DNA from: Flavobacteriaceae bacterium UBA4166
GTDB lineage: Bacteria; Bacteroidota; Bacteroidia; Flavobacteriales; Flavobacteriaceae
Length of the DNA stretch: 64,000 nt
Direction of reading: 5' to 3'
NCBI GenBank assembly: GCA_002379985.1
Contig: DFVG01000045.1
Span: forward strand, 1,250-65,249
Below are positions 44,102 to 54,037 of this stretch, piece by piece; within the stretch, counting starts at the first letter, position 1, and each line of letters begins with the position of its first letter. Under the pieces are notes generated by a model. The model was given only the letters and a program-made list of their open reading frames with translations. It ran no database searches and was not told the DNA's origin. The position numbers and the translations under genes are program-made.

Positions 44102-47100
44102 ATGAGGTCCCTTTATAACATCCTTAACGGCATGCTTCCATTGACAGGGTACCTTGTATTTTTGATTTGTTATAGTTGCACCAATTCCGAAGAAAATAAT
44201 ACACCAAATAACCCTCTTTTTAAACAGATTGCCCCTGAGGCATCTGGAATTGACTTTGAAAATACAATCGAAAGCACACCCGAATTAAACATACTCACCT
44301 ATATCTATTACTACAATGGCGCAGGAGTGGCAACCGCAGATTTTAATCAAGACGGACTCCTAGATCTATACTTTACTGCTAATCAAGGAGACGATAAATT
44401 ATACCTTAATCAAGGTGCTTTCAAGTTTAAAGACATCACCTTACTTGCCGGCATTTCAAATGCCACCGGATGGACCACCGGAGTGACTGTTACCGATATC
44501 AATAACGATGGACGCGTAGATATTTATGTTAGCAAAGTGGCCGCACTTAGCGACGGCCCTTCTCACAATCTGCTATTTGTAAACCAAGGAAATGATGCGC
44601 AGGGAATTCCTACTTTTAAGGAAGATGCTGCATCATATCAACTAGATTTTAGCGGATATAGCACCCAAGCCGCGTTTTTTGACTACGATCTTGATGGCGA
44701 TCTCGATTGTTTTCTTCTGAATCATGCCACAAATCCCAATCAGAATTACGGAAGAGGAAATGTGCGAAACATCCCAGACGCTACTTCGGGAGATAAGCTA
44801 TTGGAAAATCAAGACGGTATTTTTATAGATGTTTCGGAGGCATCCGGAATCTTTCAAAGTAAGATTGGATATGGATTAGGTATCTCGATAAGTGACCTCA
44901 ACAACGACGGATACCCAGATCTATACATCAGCAATGATTTCTTCGAAAATGATTATTTATATCTGAATCAAGGGGACAAAACCTTCAAAGAACTGATCAC
45001 TTCAGAACCCAATCAAATAGGACATACCACGCATTTTTCTATGGGAAATGATATTGGAGACCTCAACAACGATGGCTTCCCGGACATTATCTCTCTGGAC
45101 ATGCTTCCTGAATCACTCGACACCTATAAAACTGCCGGTGCAGAGTTTAATTACCAGATCTATTCCAACTACATCAAAAATGGCTATGCACATCAGTACA
45201 TGCAAAACAGCTTACAATTCAATAATGGGAATAATAGCTTTAGTGAAACGGGACAACTGAGCGGCATTGCAGCAACCGAATGGTCTTGGAGTCCGTTGAT
45301 TGCCGACTTCGACAATGATGGTTGGAATGATATTTATATTACCAACGGAATTCTTGGTGCTACCAATGATATGGACTTTATAAATTTCATCGCCAATGAG
45401 AACATTCAACGTTCTCTAAACGAAGGAATGGATAAAACCGATATGGCCTTTATCGACAAGATACCAACGAAGCATGTTCCCAACTACTTTTTTCAGAATA
45501 ACAGCGACAATACGTTTAAAAACCCAAAAGATGTCTGGCATGAGGCAACCCCTTCCTATAGCAATGGCGCCGCCTATGCCGATCTGGATAATGACGGAGA
45601 CCTCGATTTAATAGTCAACAATGTAAATAGCTCAGCTTTTCTATTTAAAAATGAGAGCACCACTCGTTTTCCCGAACGAAATTATGTAAATATTACATTC
45701 GAAGGAGATTCGTTAAATCCATTGGGAATAGGCGCGAAAGCTTTATTGTATACAAACGCTCAATTGCAACAAAAAGAAGTGTTTACCACAAAAGGGTATC
45801 TCTCCGCAGTGGCACCACAGCTACATTTTGGGTGGACCAAAGGTCAAACACCAGATAGCCTAACAATTGTATGGCCCAATGGCACTTATGAAACGATGCA
45901 TACTGTTCCCACAAACCAACAGATTATCGTAAACGCATCGAATGCCTCAGGCAATTTTTACGAAACATCAAAAATCAACACACCAAGCTATCTGGAAGCA
46001 ATTCCATCAATTATTCCATATACACACGAAGAAAACACCACCTTAGATTTCAATAGAGATCCGCTAATCCCATTTGCCATGTCAAATGAAGGTCCGTCTA
46101 TCTCAGTAGGGGACATCAATAACGATCAACGCGACGATATTTTTATATCGGGTGCGAAGAACCAAGCGTCACAACTTTGGGTTCAGAACCAAAACAGCTC
46201 TTTTACGAATCAACAGAAATCGCTTTTTTCGGAAGATTTAATAGCTGAAGATATTGCTCATGTTCTCTTTGACGCTACCGGCAATGGGTTTTTAGACTTA
46301 CTAGTCGTTTCGGGGGGAAATGAATTTCTGAAAGGCAATCCTACCCAACCTAGGTTCTACCGAAACAACCGAGGAATCTTCATTAAGGATAGTCTAAATT
46401 TCAAAGAGCTATCTGTGCATGCTTCGGCAGTGAAAGCCATTGACATTGACGGCGACAATGATCTGGATATTGCAATCAGTGCCTCTTTAACACCACAACA
46501 ATTTGGACATACCCCAAAACAATATCTTTTTCAGAATGATGGAAAAGGAACCTTTACCGATATCACTACCTCCTTTGCTCCTGCGTGGCAAACCCTTGGG
46601 AATGTGACCGATATGGTCTGGACCGACCTTGACAACAACGGCTTCCCCGATTTGATCGCTGTAGGAGATTGGATGCCCGTTTCTGTATTTCTGAATAACG
46701 GTACGAAGCTGAAATTACAAACCAATAATGGTTGTCAAGACAGCAACGGATGGTGGAATACGGTGGTTGCAGAAGATTTTGACAACGACGGGGATATTGA
46801 TATTGTCGCCGGGAATTGGGGCCTAAACACACGTCTTACGGCCACTCCTTCAGAACCTATCACCCTATACCGAAACGATTTTGATGGGAACAATGACGTA
46901 GAAACACTGGTCACTCATTTCTATAAAGGTCAAGAAACCACCTTTTCTTCCAAAGATGAACTCGCCAAACAGTTACCTATCATCAATAAGAAGTTCTTAA
47001 GCTATAAGGACTTTGCTAAGGCCAACATGCACGATCTCTTTCCGAAAGAACTATGGGAAAAAGCATACCAAAAAAAGGTGTATGAACTAGCAACATGTTA

Positions 47101-47449
47101 CTTTGAAAACACAGGGAATCTGCAATTTAAAAAGCATATACTCCCCTTTAAAGCACAAATTTCATCCGTAAATGATATTTGGGTGGAAGACATGAACAAC
47201 GATGGGTTTTTGGACCTCCTTTTGGTCGGAAATAATTTTGAAATCAGCACACAATTAAGTAGATTAGATGCCTCGCACGGGTTGCTAATGTTGAATGATG
47301 GTTCCGGCCGTTTCTCTGAAGCCAAAAACACCTCTTTCAATATCCCGGGAGCGGCACGACATATCCAAGAACTAACCATAGCGGGCAGTACCTATTTGGT
47401 AGTTACTCGCAACGACGACCAGCTTTTATTCTTAAAAAAAATTGACTAA
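44102..47449 (+). CDS. FG-GAP/VCBS and ASPIC/UnbV repeat lipoprotein, paralogue 1
   Basis: An 1115-residue lipoprotein (lipobox in VFLICYSCTN, followed by SEEN). The N-terminal half holds FG-GAP/VCBS propeller repeats with calcium-type loops (TADFNQDGLLDLYFTANQG, DINNDGRVDIYVSK, DYDLDGDLDCFLLN, DLNNDGYPDLYISNDF). An ASPIC/UnbV domain lies near 535-620 (NYVNITFEGDSLNPLGIGAK, then FTTKGYLSAVAPQLHFG and VWPNGTYETM), and a second set of propeller repeats follows. CRTAC1-like proteins of this kind are common beside SusCD pairs in marine Bacteroidota; their function is unknown. The stop overlaps the start of paralogue 2 (TAATG). Confidence 0.92.
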   Translation: MRSLYNILNGMLPLTGYLVFLICYSCTNSEENNTPNNPLFKQIAPEASGIDFENTIESTPELNILTYIYYYNGAGVATADFNQDGLLDLYFTANQGDDKLYLNQGAFKFKDITLLAGISNATGWTTGVTVTDINNDGRVDIYVSKVAALSDGPSHNLLFVNQGNDAQGIPTFKEDAASYQLDFSGYSTQAAFFDYDLDGDLDCFLLNHATNPNQNYGRGNVRNIPDATSGDKLLENQDGIFIDVSEASGIFQSKIGYGLGISISDLNNDGYPDLYISNDFFENDYLYLNQGDKTFKELITSEPNQIGHTTHFSMGNDIGDLNNDGFPDIISLDMLPESLDTYKTAGAEFNYQIYSNYIKNGYAHQYMQNSLQFNNGNNSFSETGQLSGIAATEWSWSPLIADFDNDGWNDIYITNGILGATNDMDFINFIANENIQRSLNEGMDKTDMAFIDKIPTKHVPNYFFQNNSDNTFKNPKDVWHEATPSYSNGAAYADLDNDGDLDLIVNNVNSSAFLFKNESTTRFPERNYVNITFEGDSLNPLGIGAKALLYTNAQLQQKEVFTTKGYLSAVAPQLHFGWTKGQTPDSLTIVWPNGTYETMHTVPTNQQIIVNASNASGNFYETSKINTPSYLEAIPSIIPYTHEENTTLDFNRDPLIPFAMSNEGPSISVGDINNDQRDDIFISGAKNQASQLWVQNQNSSFTNQQKSLFSEDLIAEDIAHVLFDATGNGFLDLLVVSGGNEFLKGNPTQPRFYRNNRGIFIKDSLNFKELSVHASAVKAIDIDGDNDLDIAISASLTPQQFGHTPKQYLFQNDGKGTFTDITTSFAPAWQTLGNVTDMVWTDLDNNGFPDLIAVGDWMPVSVFLNNGTKLKLQTNNGCQDSNGWWNTVVAEDFDNDGDIDIVAGNWGLNTRLTATPSEPITLYRNDFDGNNDVETLVTHFYKGQETTFSSKDELAKQLPIINKKFLSYKDFAKANMHDLFPKELWEKAYQKKVYELATCYFENTGNLQFKKHILPFKAQISSVNDIWVEDMNNDGFLDLLLVGNNFEISTQLSRLDASHGLLMLNDGSGRFSEAKNTSFNIPGAARHIQELTIAGSTYLVVTRNDDQLLFLKKID

Positions 47450-50400
47450 TGACAACTTTGTTCATGCATCGCGCTGCACGATGTCTTTGGATTTTTATTG
47501 CGGCAATCACTGTATTTGCTTGTAACACTTCCGAAGAAAACTCCGTATCCAAAACAAATACACCCACATTATTTACGCGTCTTTCTGCGGAAGAAAGTGG
47601 TATGGACTTCACCAATACCGTGGTCAATCAAAAGGATTTCAACATTTTTAAATACCGAAATTTTTACAACGGTGGCGGTGTTGCTATAGGTGATATAAAT
47701 AACGATGGGCTCGCAGATATCTACCTGACCGCTAATATGGAACAGAACAAATTGTTCTTGAACAAAGGGAACATGACCTTTGATGACATCACCGAAACCG
47801 CAGGCGTAGGGGGCAACAAACCTTGGTCTACCGGAGTGACCATGGTTGATATCAATCAAGACGGACTCCTAGACATCTACGTGAGCAATGCCGGAAATAT
47901 GGAAGGAGACAATCACGACAATGACCTTTATATCAACAACGGTGATCTTACCTTTACCGAAAAAGCCAATGACTATAACCTAGCCAAAACAGGCTTTAGC
48001 ACACATGCAACTTTTTTCGATTATGACAAAGACGGCGATCTCGATGCCTATATTCTCAATAATAGCAATGTTCCGGTAAGTAGTTTAGGGTTTGCTCATC
48101 AGCGGGATGTAAGAGCACAAAATTGGGACATCCCAAAGATCTTTCGCGGAGTGGGTGACATGTTATTGCGCAACGATGGCGATACCTTTACGGAAGTAAG
48201 TGAAGAAGCAGGCATCTACGGAAGTTTGATCGGTTTCGGATTGGGTGTAATGATCAGCGATGTGAATAATGATCTCTATCCCGACATCTATGTTTCTAAC
48301 GACTTTTACGAACGAGACTACCTCTACATCAATAATCAAGACGGAACTTTTACGGAAGACATTAAAAATTGGATGTCACACTTGTGTCTTTCGGCCATGG
48401 GGGTAGACATGGCAGATATCAACAATGATGGAAATGCCGATGTATTTATTACAGACATGCTTCCAGATGGCGACCAACGGGTGAAGTCGGTGATGGAGTT
48501 TGAAGGCTATAATGTTTTTAAGCTGAAGCAGAGCAAAGACTTCCACCAACAGTACATCCAAAATACCTTACAACTCAATAACGGGAATGGTACTTTTTCT
48601 GAAATTGCCTATTACAGCGGAATTTCAGCCACCGATTGGAGTTGGTCCGGACTCATGTTTGACATGGATAATGACGGTTTCCGTGATATTTTCGTTACCA
48701 ACGGTATCAACCATGATCTTACCGACCTTGATTTTGTTGATTTCTTTGCGAATGAGATCATTCAGAAAATGGCACTAACAGGCAAAAAAGAAGCCATTGA
48801 CTCGATCATCAATAAAATGCCGGTCGTCTATCTTCCCAACTATGCCTATAACAACAATAAAGACCTTACATTTTCTGACAGGGCCAAAGATTGGGGACTG
48901 GGCGAGCCTAGTCTGAGTAACGGAGCGGCTTATGGAGATCTTGATAACGATGGAGATCTCGATTTGGTAGTGAACAATGTGAACATGCCTTCTTTTCTAT
49001 ACCGAAATAATACCAATGAACAGACCAACAACAATTACCTTAAAATCCAATTTGAAGGATCTGAAAAAAATCGCTTCGCAATAGGAACGACGATCAAAAT
49101 GTATTATGATGATCAAGTGGTATTACAAGAAATGATCCCTTCACGTGGTTTTCAATCGTCTATGGAATACGGGATGACCATCGGCTTAGGAACCGCTAAG
49201 ACCATTGACTCCCTTCGCGTTATCTGGCCCAATGATCAAACAACCTTACTAACAGATGTTGCTGCCAATCAAACCCTCCAATTAAAACAGCAGGAAGCAT
49301 CCGGCATCTTCAAACCACAGGCTCAAAAGACAAAGACCTTACTCACAGAACGAAATAATCAAAACTTGATCAAACACGAAGAAAACAATTACGTTGACTT
49401 TGATTTTGAAGGAATGATCAATCGAATGATGTCTCAAGAAGGACCAGCACTAGCCGTAGGCGATATCGATGGCGATGGAAACGAAGACGTCTATGCCGGT
49501 GGCGCCGCAGGACAAGCGGGTACACTTTATCTTCATCAAAAAAATGGTGATCTACGCCCAAAAACAGTCCCATCCTTTCAAAACGATGCGAGTTATGAAG
49601 ACACCGCAGCAGCGTTCTTTGATATGGACGGCGACGGCGATCTGGATCTAGCAATAGGTTCTGGAGGAAACCAAGTGAATCAAAGTATTGAAGCCGGTAT
49701 CAGACTATATCAAAATGATGGCAAAGGTAATTTCACAAGAATCGAGAGAAACCAACCGCCGTCCAGTTATAACGTTTCGGTGATTACCCCCGGGGATATG
49801 GATGGAGATGGGGATATCGATCTTTTTATTGGTTCTAGAAGCGTCATAGGAATCTATGGTATTCCCCCGAAACATCGCTATTTAGAAAATCAAGGAGATG
49901 GTAGTTTCCTAGAGAAACCGGAAGTAGCAGAAGCTACGCGTGCTAGTGGTATGATCACAGATGCCAAATGGCTCTCATTCGACGGAAATCCTACTCTGGT
50001 AACGGTATCTGACTGGGGCGCACCGCTTTTCTATAACTATTCCAATGGAACGCTTCAGAAAAGCAGCTCTCCTTTTGAATCCCTTACCGGTTGGTGGAAT
50101 ACGGTTCACAGTACAGATATTGATCAAGACGGCGACCTTGATTTTATCTTCGGAAACCAAGGAGAGAATATTCACTACCAACCTTCTGAAACCAATATTA
50201 TAAAGATGTGGGTAAATGATTTTGATAACAACGGAACCGTTGAGCAAATCATGACCCAACAGATTGACGGACGCGATATGCCCATTCATCAAAAAAAGGA
50301 GATTGTATCTCAATTGGTGAAACTCAAGAAGCAAAATTTAAAAGCTTCGGAATACGCTAAAAAATCAATACAAGAACTATTTCCACCGGAAATCCTAACG

Positions 50401-50799
50401 CGATCCACCGTAAAGGAAGTTGTTACTTCCTCGTCTATGATCGCCATAAATAATGGAGATGGCAGCTTTACAACCAAACCACTTCCGGCAAGAGCGCAAC
50501 TTTCTTGTGTGTGCGGTATCGCCTGCACCGATGTAAACAACGACGGCACTCTCGATATTATCTTAGGCGGAAATGATTATGAGTTCAAACCACAGTATTC
50601 GCGTTTAGATGCCAATTACGGAAGTGTGCTGCTGAATGATGGAAACATGAATTTTACCTGGGAAGATTATAATTCCAGCGGCTTCTTTGTTCGTGACGAA
50701 GTGAAACATATTGTGACCTTCAAAGACCGTTCAGGAAAGGAATATTTCTTTGTTGCCATCAACAATCAAAAACCGAAAGTATTCGCTACCAATGGGTAA
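47449..50799 (+). CDS. FG-GAP/VCBS and ASPIC/UnbV repeat lipoprotein, paralogue 2
   Basis: An 1116-residue lipoprotein with the same architecture as its neighbours: lipobox ITVFACNT followed by SEEN, FG-GAP repeats (AIGDINNDGLADIYLTANME, DINQDGLLDIYVSNAG, DYDKDGDLDAYILNN, DVNNDLYPDIYVSNDF), an ASPIC/UnbV domain near 520-605 (YLKIQFEGSEKNRFAIGTTI, EMIPSRGFQSSMEYGMTIGL), then further repeats (DIDGDGNEDVYAGG, DMDGDGDLDLAIGSGGN). The ATG overlaps the previous stop by one base and the next gene's ATG lies eight bases before its own stop, so all three are translated together. It probably forms one or two calcium-stabilised propellers at the cell surface. Confidence 0.92.
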   Translation: MTTLFMHRAARCLWIFIAAITVFACNTSEENSVSKTNTPTLFTRLSAEESGMDFTNTVVNQKDFNIFKYRNFYNGGGVAIGDINNDGLADIYLTANMEQNKLFLNKGNMTFDDITETAGVGGNKPWSTGVTMVDINQDGLLDIYVSNAGNMEGDNHDNDLYINNGDLTFTEKANDYNLAKTGFSTHATFFDYDKDGDLDAYILNNSNVPVSSLGFAHQRDVRAQNWDIPKIFRGVGDMLLRNDGDTFTEVSEEAGIYGSLIGFGLGVMISDVNNDLYPDIYVSNDFYERDYLYINNQDGTFTEDIKNWMSHLCLSAMGVDMADINNDGNADVFITDMLPDGDQRVKSVMEFEGYNVFKLKQSKDFHQQYIQNTLQLNNGNGTFSEIAYYSGISATDWSWSGLMFDMDNDGFRDIFVTNGINHDLTDLDFVDFFANEIIQKMALTGKKEAIDSIINKMPVVYLPNYAYNNNKDLTFSDRAKDWGLGEPSLSNGAAYGDLDNDGDLDLVVNNVNMPSFLYRNNTNEQTNNNYLKIQFEGSEKNRFAIGTTIKMYYDDQVVLQEMIPSRGFQSSMEYGMTIGLGTAKTIDSLRVIWPNDQTTLLTDVAANQTLQLKQQEASGIFKPQAQKTKTLLTERNNQNLIKHEENNYVDFDFEGMINRMMSQEGPALAVGDIDGDGNEDVYAGGAAGQAGTLYLHQKNGDLRPKTVPSFQNDASYEDTAAAFFDMDGDGDLDLAIGSGGNQVNQSIEAGIRLYQNDGKGNFTRIERNQPPSSYNVSVITPGDMDGDGDIDLFIGSRSVIGIYGIPPKHRYLENQGDGSFLEKPEVAEATRASGMITDAKWLSFDGNPTLVTVSDWGAPLFYNYSNGTLQKSSSPFESLTGWWNTVHSTDIDQDGDLDFIFGNQGENIHYQPSETNIIKMWVNDFDNNGTVEQIMTQQIDGRDMPIHQKKEIVSQLVKLKKQNLKASEYAKKSIQELFPPEILTRSTVKEVVTSSSMIAINNGDGSFTTKPLPARAQLSCVCGIACTDVNNDGTLDIILGGNDYEFKPQYSRLDANYGSVLLNDGNMNFTWEDYNSSGFFVRDEVKHIVTFKDRSGKEYFFVAINNQKPKVFATNG

Positions 50800-53700
50800 A
50801 CCGCTGTTGCTTCTTTGGATTGGATTAATGTTAATCGCTTGTGAGTCGGCTCAGGAAGAAAAAACTCCTGTTCGACTTTTCGAGACGATTGAAGCAACGC
50901 AAGTAGGTATCCACTTTAAAAACCAGCTTAAAGAAGATGATTCCCTTAATATTTTAGATTACCTGTATTTCTATAATGGTGGCGGTGTTGCTATGGGCGA
51001 TATTAACAATGATGGCCTCCCCGACCTCTTTTTTTCGAGCAATCAAGGAGCCAACAAATTATATTTGAACAAAGGAGATCTAACCTTTGAAGATATATCC
51101 GAAAAAGCAGGTATTGAAGGAAACAGTTCTTGGAACACCGGCACAGTGATAGCCGACGTGAACGGGGACGGCTTTAACGATATTTATGTGCTGGCAGTCG
51201 TAGGAATCAACGGTTTTCAAGGACATAATGAGCTTTATATCAATCAGGGCGACAACACGTTCATTGAATCTTCCAAGGATTATGGGCTTGATATTGCAGC
51301 CTATGGCACAACGGCATCCTTTTTCGATTACGACCTCGATGGAGACCTTGATGTGTATATTCTAAACCACGCGGTACATACTCAAGAATCGTTCGGAAGA
51401 GCCCACATACGAAATCGCAGAAATCCAATGACCGGCGACCGTTTGATGCAAAACAATAACGGAAACTTTGTGGATGTGAGCGAAGCGGCAGGAATTTACG
51501 GTGGTGATAATGGATACGGATTGGGGCTATCGATTTCAGATTTCAATCAAGACGGCATGCCTGATATCTATGTGGGAAACGATTTCCACGAAGATGATTA
51601 TTATTATTTGAACAATGGTGACGGAACCTTTACGGAAAGTCTGAAGGAGTATTTTGGACATACCTCGCGGTTTTCCATGGGAAATGCGGTGGGTGATGTC
51701 AATCAAGATGGGCGCCCTGACCTGATTTCACTAGACATGTTACCTGAAGACGAAACGGTTCTCAAATCATCTGAAGGTGATGACACCTATCACACCTTAA
51801 AAATGCGCACCGAACAATTTGGCTATCACTTTCAATATGCCCGAAATATGTTATTTCTGAATAGCAATTCCGGTACCTTTAGCGAGCAAGCCCTCCAAAC
51901 CGGTATCGCTGCAACCGACTGGAGCTGGAGCGCTCTTTTTGGAGATTTTGACCACGATGGTCACGAAGATCTTTTTATTTCGAACGGTATTCCGAAGCGA
52001 CCCAACGACCTTGATTTTGTACGTTTTGTATCGAACGAACAGATTCAGAAGACCATAAGAAACTCGCGCCTAATGGATCAAAAGGCCTTAGAAATGATGC
52101 CCTCGGGAGCGGTGCCCAATTATGTGTTTCAGGGAAATGGAAATGGAACTTTTGTTGACAAAAGCGCTGAATGGACAGGTAATATCCCAAGTATTTCGGG
52201 AGCCACTGCGGTGGGAGATCTAGATGGTGACGGCGATCTCGATCTAGTTACCAACAACATTAATGCTGCACCTACCCTGTATATAAATCAAACCGACAAA
52301 GAGCACTATCTAAAACTTCGGTTTCAATTTTCTGATGCGAATCCCTTCGGAATAGGCACTAAGGCGTTTCTTTATACCGAACACGAATTGCAATATCGAG
52401 AGCTTTTCCCAAACAAAGGGTGGCAAGCCTCTAGTGAGGCGATGCTTCATTTTGGAATTCCAAAAAATACGTCCGTAGACTCCTTAGTGATCGTTTGGCC
52501 TGACCAAACTTCCCAAAGAATTCTTACCCCAAAAATGGATGCTACGGTAACTATTACCCCAAAAAACACAGTACCCTGGAATCCCACTCGTACACATCAG
52601 AAACGGAAACATTGGAATGATGTTTCAGAGGCACTCGGACTCCAATACACTCATCAAGAAGATAATTATTCTGATTTTAATGTTCAAAAACTCATTCCGT
52701 ATCAAATTTCAGATCGTGGCCCTGCAGTAGCTATTGGGGATCTCAACAATGATCAATTAGAAGACGTTTTCTTTGGAGGGGCTGCGGGACAACCTGCACG
52801 TATTTATCTTCAAAAGAACGGTGCCTTTGAATATTACCACGATCCGGTGATCGAAGCTGATTCGCTTTATGAAAATGTTTCAGCTGTGATTCTGGATATA
52901 AATCAAGATGGTTTTAACGATCTTCTGGTAGGCAATGGGGGTAACCGCATACAACCTTCGCTGCAATTTTTAAAAGATGGTCTCTATTTAGGCAGTGCTA
53001 ACGGATTTCAGAAGCAACCATGGACTGAAGAAATGGTAAATACCTCCATCGTTACTGCTTCTTCTAAAGGAGACTTTGTCTTTGTTGGTAATCACTCAAA
53101 ACCACTGGATTTTGGGAATTCAACGGCCTCTTATGTGGTCTCAACTTCAAAATCAGGCCTAACGCAACACCGACAAGAATTTATGGTTGACGGAATGATA
53201 ACCGATGCGCTATGGAGCGATATTGATGCCGATGGTGATGAAGATCTTTTGATTATTGGTGAATGGATGGCACCTGTCATTTTAGACAACAACAATGGAA
53301 CCTTTCAGAAGAGGTCGAATGGGGTTCCTAAGGTTAGCGGACTATGGCAAACGGCGGAAGCCTTTGATATTGATCATGATGGAGATACCGATTATGTCCT
53401 TGGAAATTGGGGGTTGAATTCAAAACTGAAAGCTACGAATGAGTATCCGCTACACATGTATTATACTGATTTTGATGCCAATGGAATTTCCGAAACGGTC
53501 GTTTCATTAGAAAAGAATGGAGCGTATTACCCGTTGTTGGGATTAAACGAATTGGCGGAACAGCTTGTTTATCTTCGGAAGAAATTTGTAAGTTATACTG
53601 AATTCGCCGGGAAGACCATGGAGGAGGTTTTTGGTGCTGAAGCACTTGAGAAAGCGAAACAATTTCAAGTAAACACGTTGGCTTCCGGATACTTACGAAA

Positions 53701-54037
53701 TGATCAAGGATGTTTTTCTTGGCATGCCTTTCCGGCCGAACTGCAAGTAGCACCCATCAAGGCATTTACGAGCTTTTCCGAAGAGAATACCAACCAATTA
53801 CTGGCCGGAGGCAACTATTTTGGGGTGATCCCATTTCATGGACGCTTTGACAGCTTTTCGGGAAGTGTGATCCGTTCCGAAAAAGAACAGGAGTCGGTCA
53901 CGGCATACGGACTTGATTTTTATCAAAAATCGGTTCGGCATTTAAAAATGATAACGATTACTAATAAAACACACCTGTTGGTGGTATATAATAATGAAAC
54001 ATCTCAAGTTTATGAATTGGATGAAAACAACCCTTAG
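50792..54037 (+). CDS. FG-GAP/VCBS and ASPIC/UnbV repeat lipoprotein, paralogue 3
   Basis: A 1081-residue lipoprotein. The start MGKPLLLLWIGLMLIACESA gives a clean lipobox; the longer frame from 50750 lies within paralogue 2. FG-GAP repeats (AMGDINNDGLPDLFFSSNQG, DVNGDGFNDIYVLAV, DYDLDGDLDVYILNHA, DFNQDGMPDIYVGNDF) are followed by the ASPIC/UnbV region (YLKLRFQFSDANPFGIGTKA, LFPNKGWQASSEAMLHFG, VWPDQTSQRI; about 505-590) and a C-terminal repeat set with DLNNDQLEDVFFGGAAGQ. The end overlaps the haloperoxidase-like gene by up to 44 bp. Substrate and partners are unknown. Confidence 0.91.
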   Translation: MGKPLLLLWIGLMLIACESAQEEKTPVRLFETIEATQVGIHFKNQLKEDDSLNILDYLYFYNGGGVAMGDINNDGLPDLFFSSNQGANKLYLNKGDLTFEDISEKAGIEGNSSWNTGTVIADVNGDGFNDIYVLAVVGINGFQGHNELYINQGDNTFIESSKDYGLDIAAYGTTASFFDYDLDGDLDVYILNHAVHTQESFGRAHIRNRRNPMTGDRLMQNNNGNFVDVSEAAGIYGGDNGYGLGLSISDFNQDGMPDIYVGNDFHEDDYYYLNNGDGTFTESLKEYFGHTSRFSMGNAVGDVNQDGRPDLISLDMLPEDETVLKSSEGDDTYHTLKMRTEQFGYHFQYARNMLFLNSNSGTFSEQALQTGIAATDWSWSALFGDFDHDGHEDLFISNGIPKRPNDLDFVRFVSNEQIQKTIRNSRLMDQKALEMMPSGAVPNYVFQGNGNGTFVDKSAEWTGNIPSISGATAVGDLDGDGDLDLVTNNINAAPTLYINQTDKEHYLKLRFQFSDANPFGIGTKAFLYTEHELQYRELFPNKGWQASSEAMLHFGIPKNTSVDSLVIVWPDQTSQRILTPKMDATVTITPKNTVPWNPTRTHQKRKHWNDVSEALGLQYTHQEDNYSDFNVQKLIPYQISDRGPAVAIGDLNNDQLEDVFFGGAAGQPARIYLQKNGAFEYYHDPVIEADSLYENVSAVILDINQDGFNDLLVGNGGNRIQPSLQFLKDGLYLGSANGFQKQPWTEEMVNTSIVTASSKGDFVFVGNHSKPLDFGNSTASYVVSTSKSGLTQHRQEFMVDGMITDALWSDIDADGDEDLLIIGEWMAPVILDNNNGTFQKRSNGVPKVSGLWQTAEAFDIDHDGDTDYVLGNWGLNSKLKATNEYPLHMYYTDFDANGISETVVSLEKNGAYYPLLGLNELAEQLVYLRKKFVSYTEFAGKTMEEVFGAEALEKAKQFQVNTLASGYLRNDQGCFSWHAFPAELQVAPIKAFTSFSEENTNQLLAGGNYFGVIPFHGRFDSFSGSVIRSEKEQESVTAYGLDFYQKSVRHLKMITITNKTHLLVVYNNETSQVYELDENNP

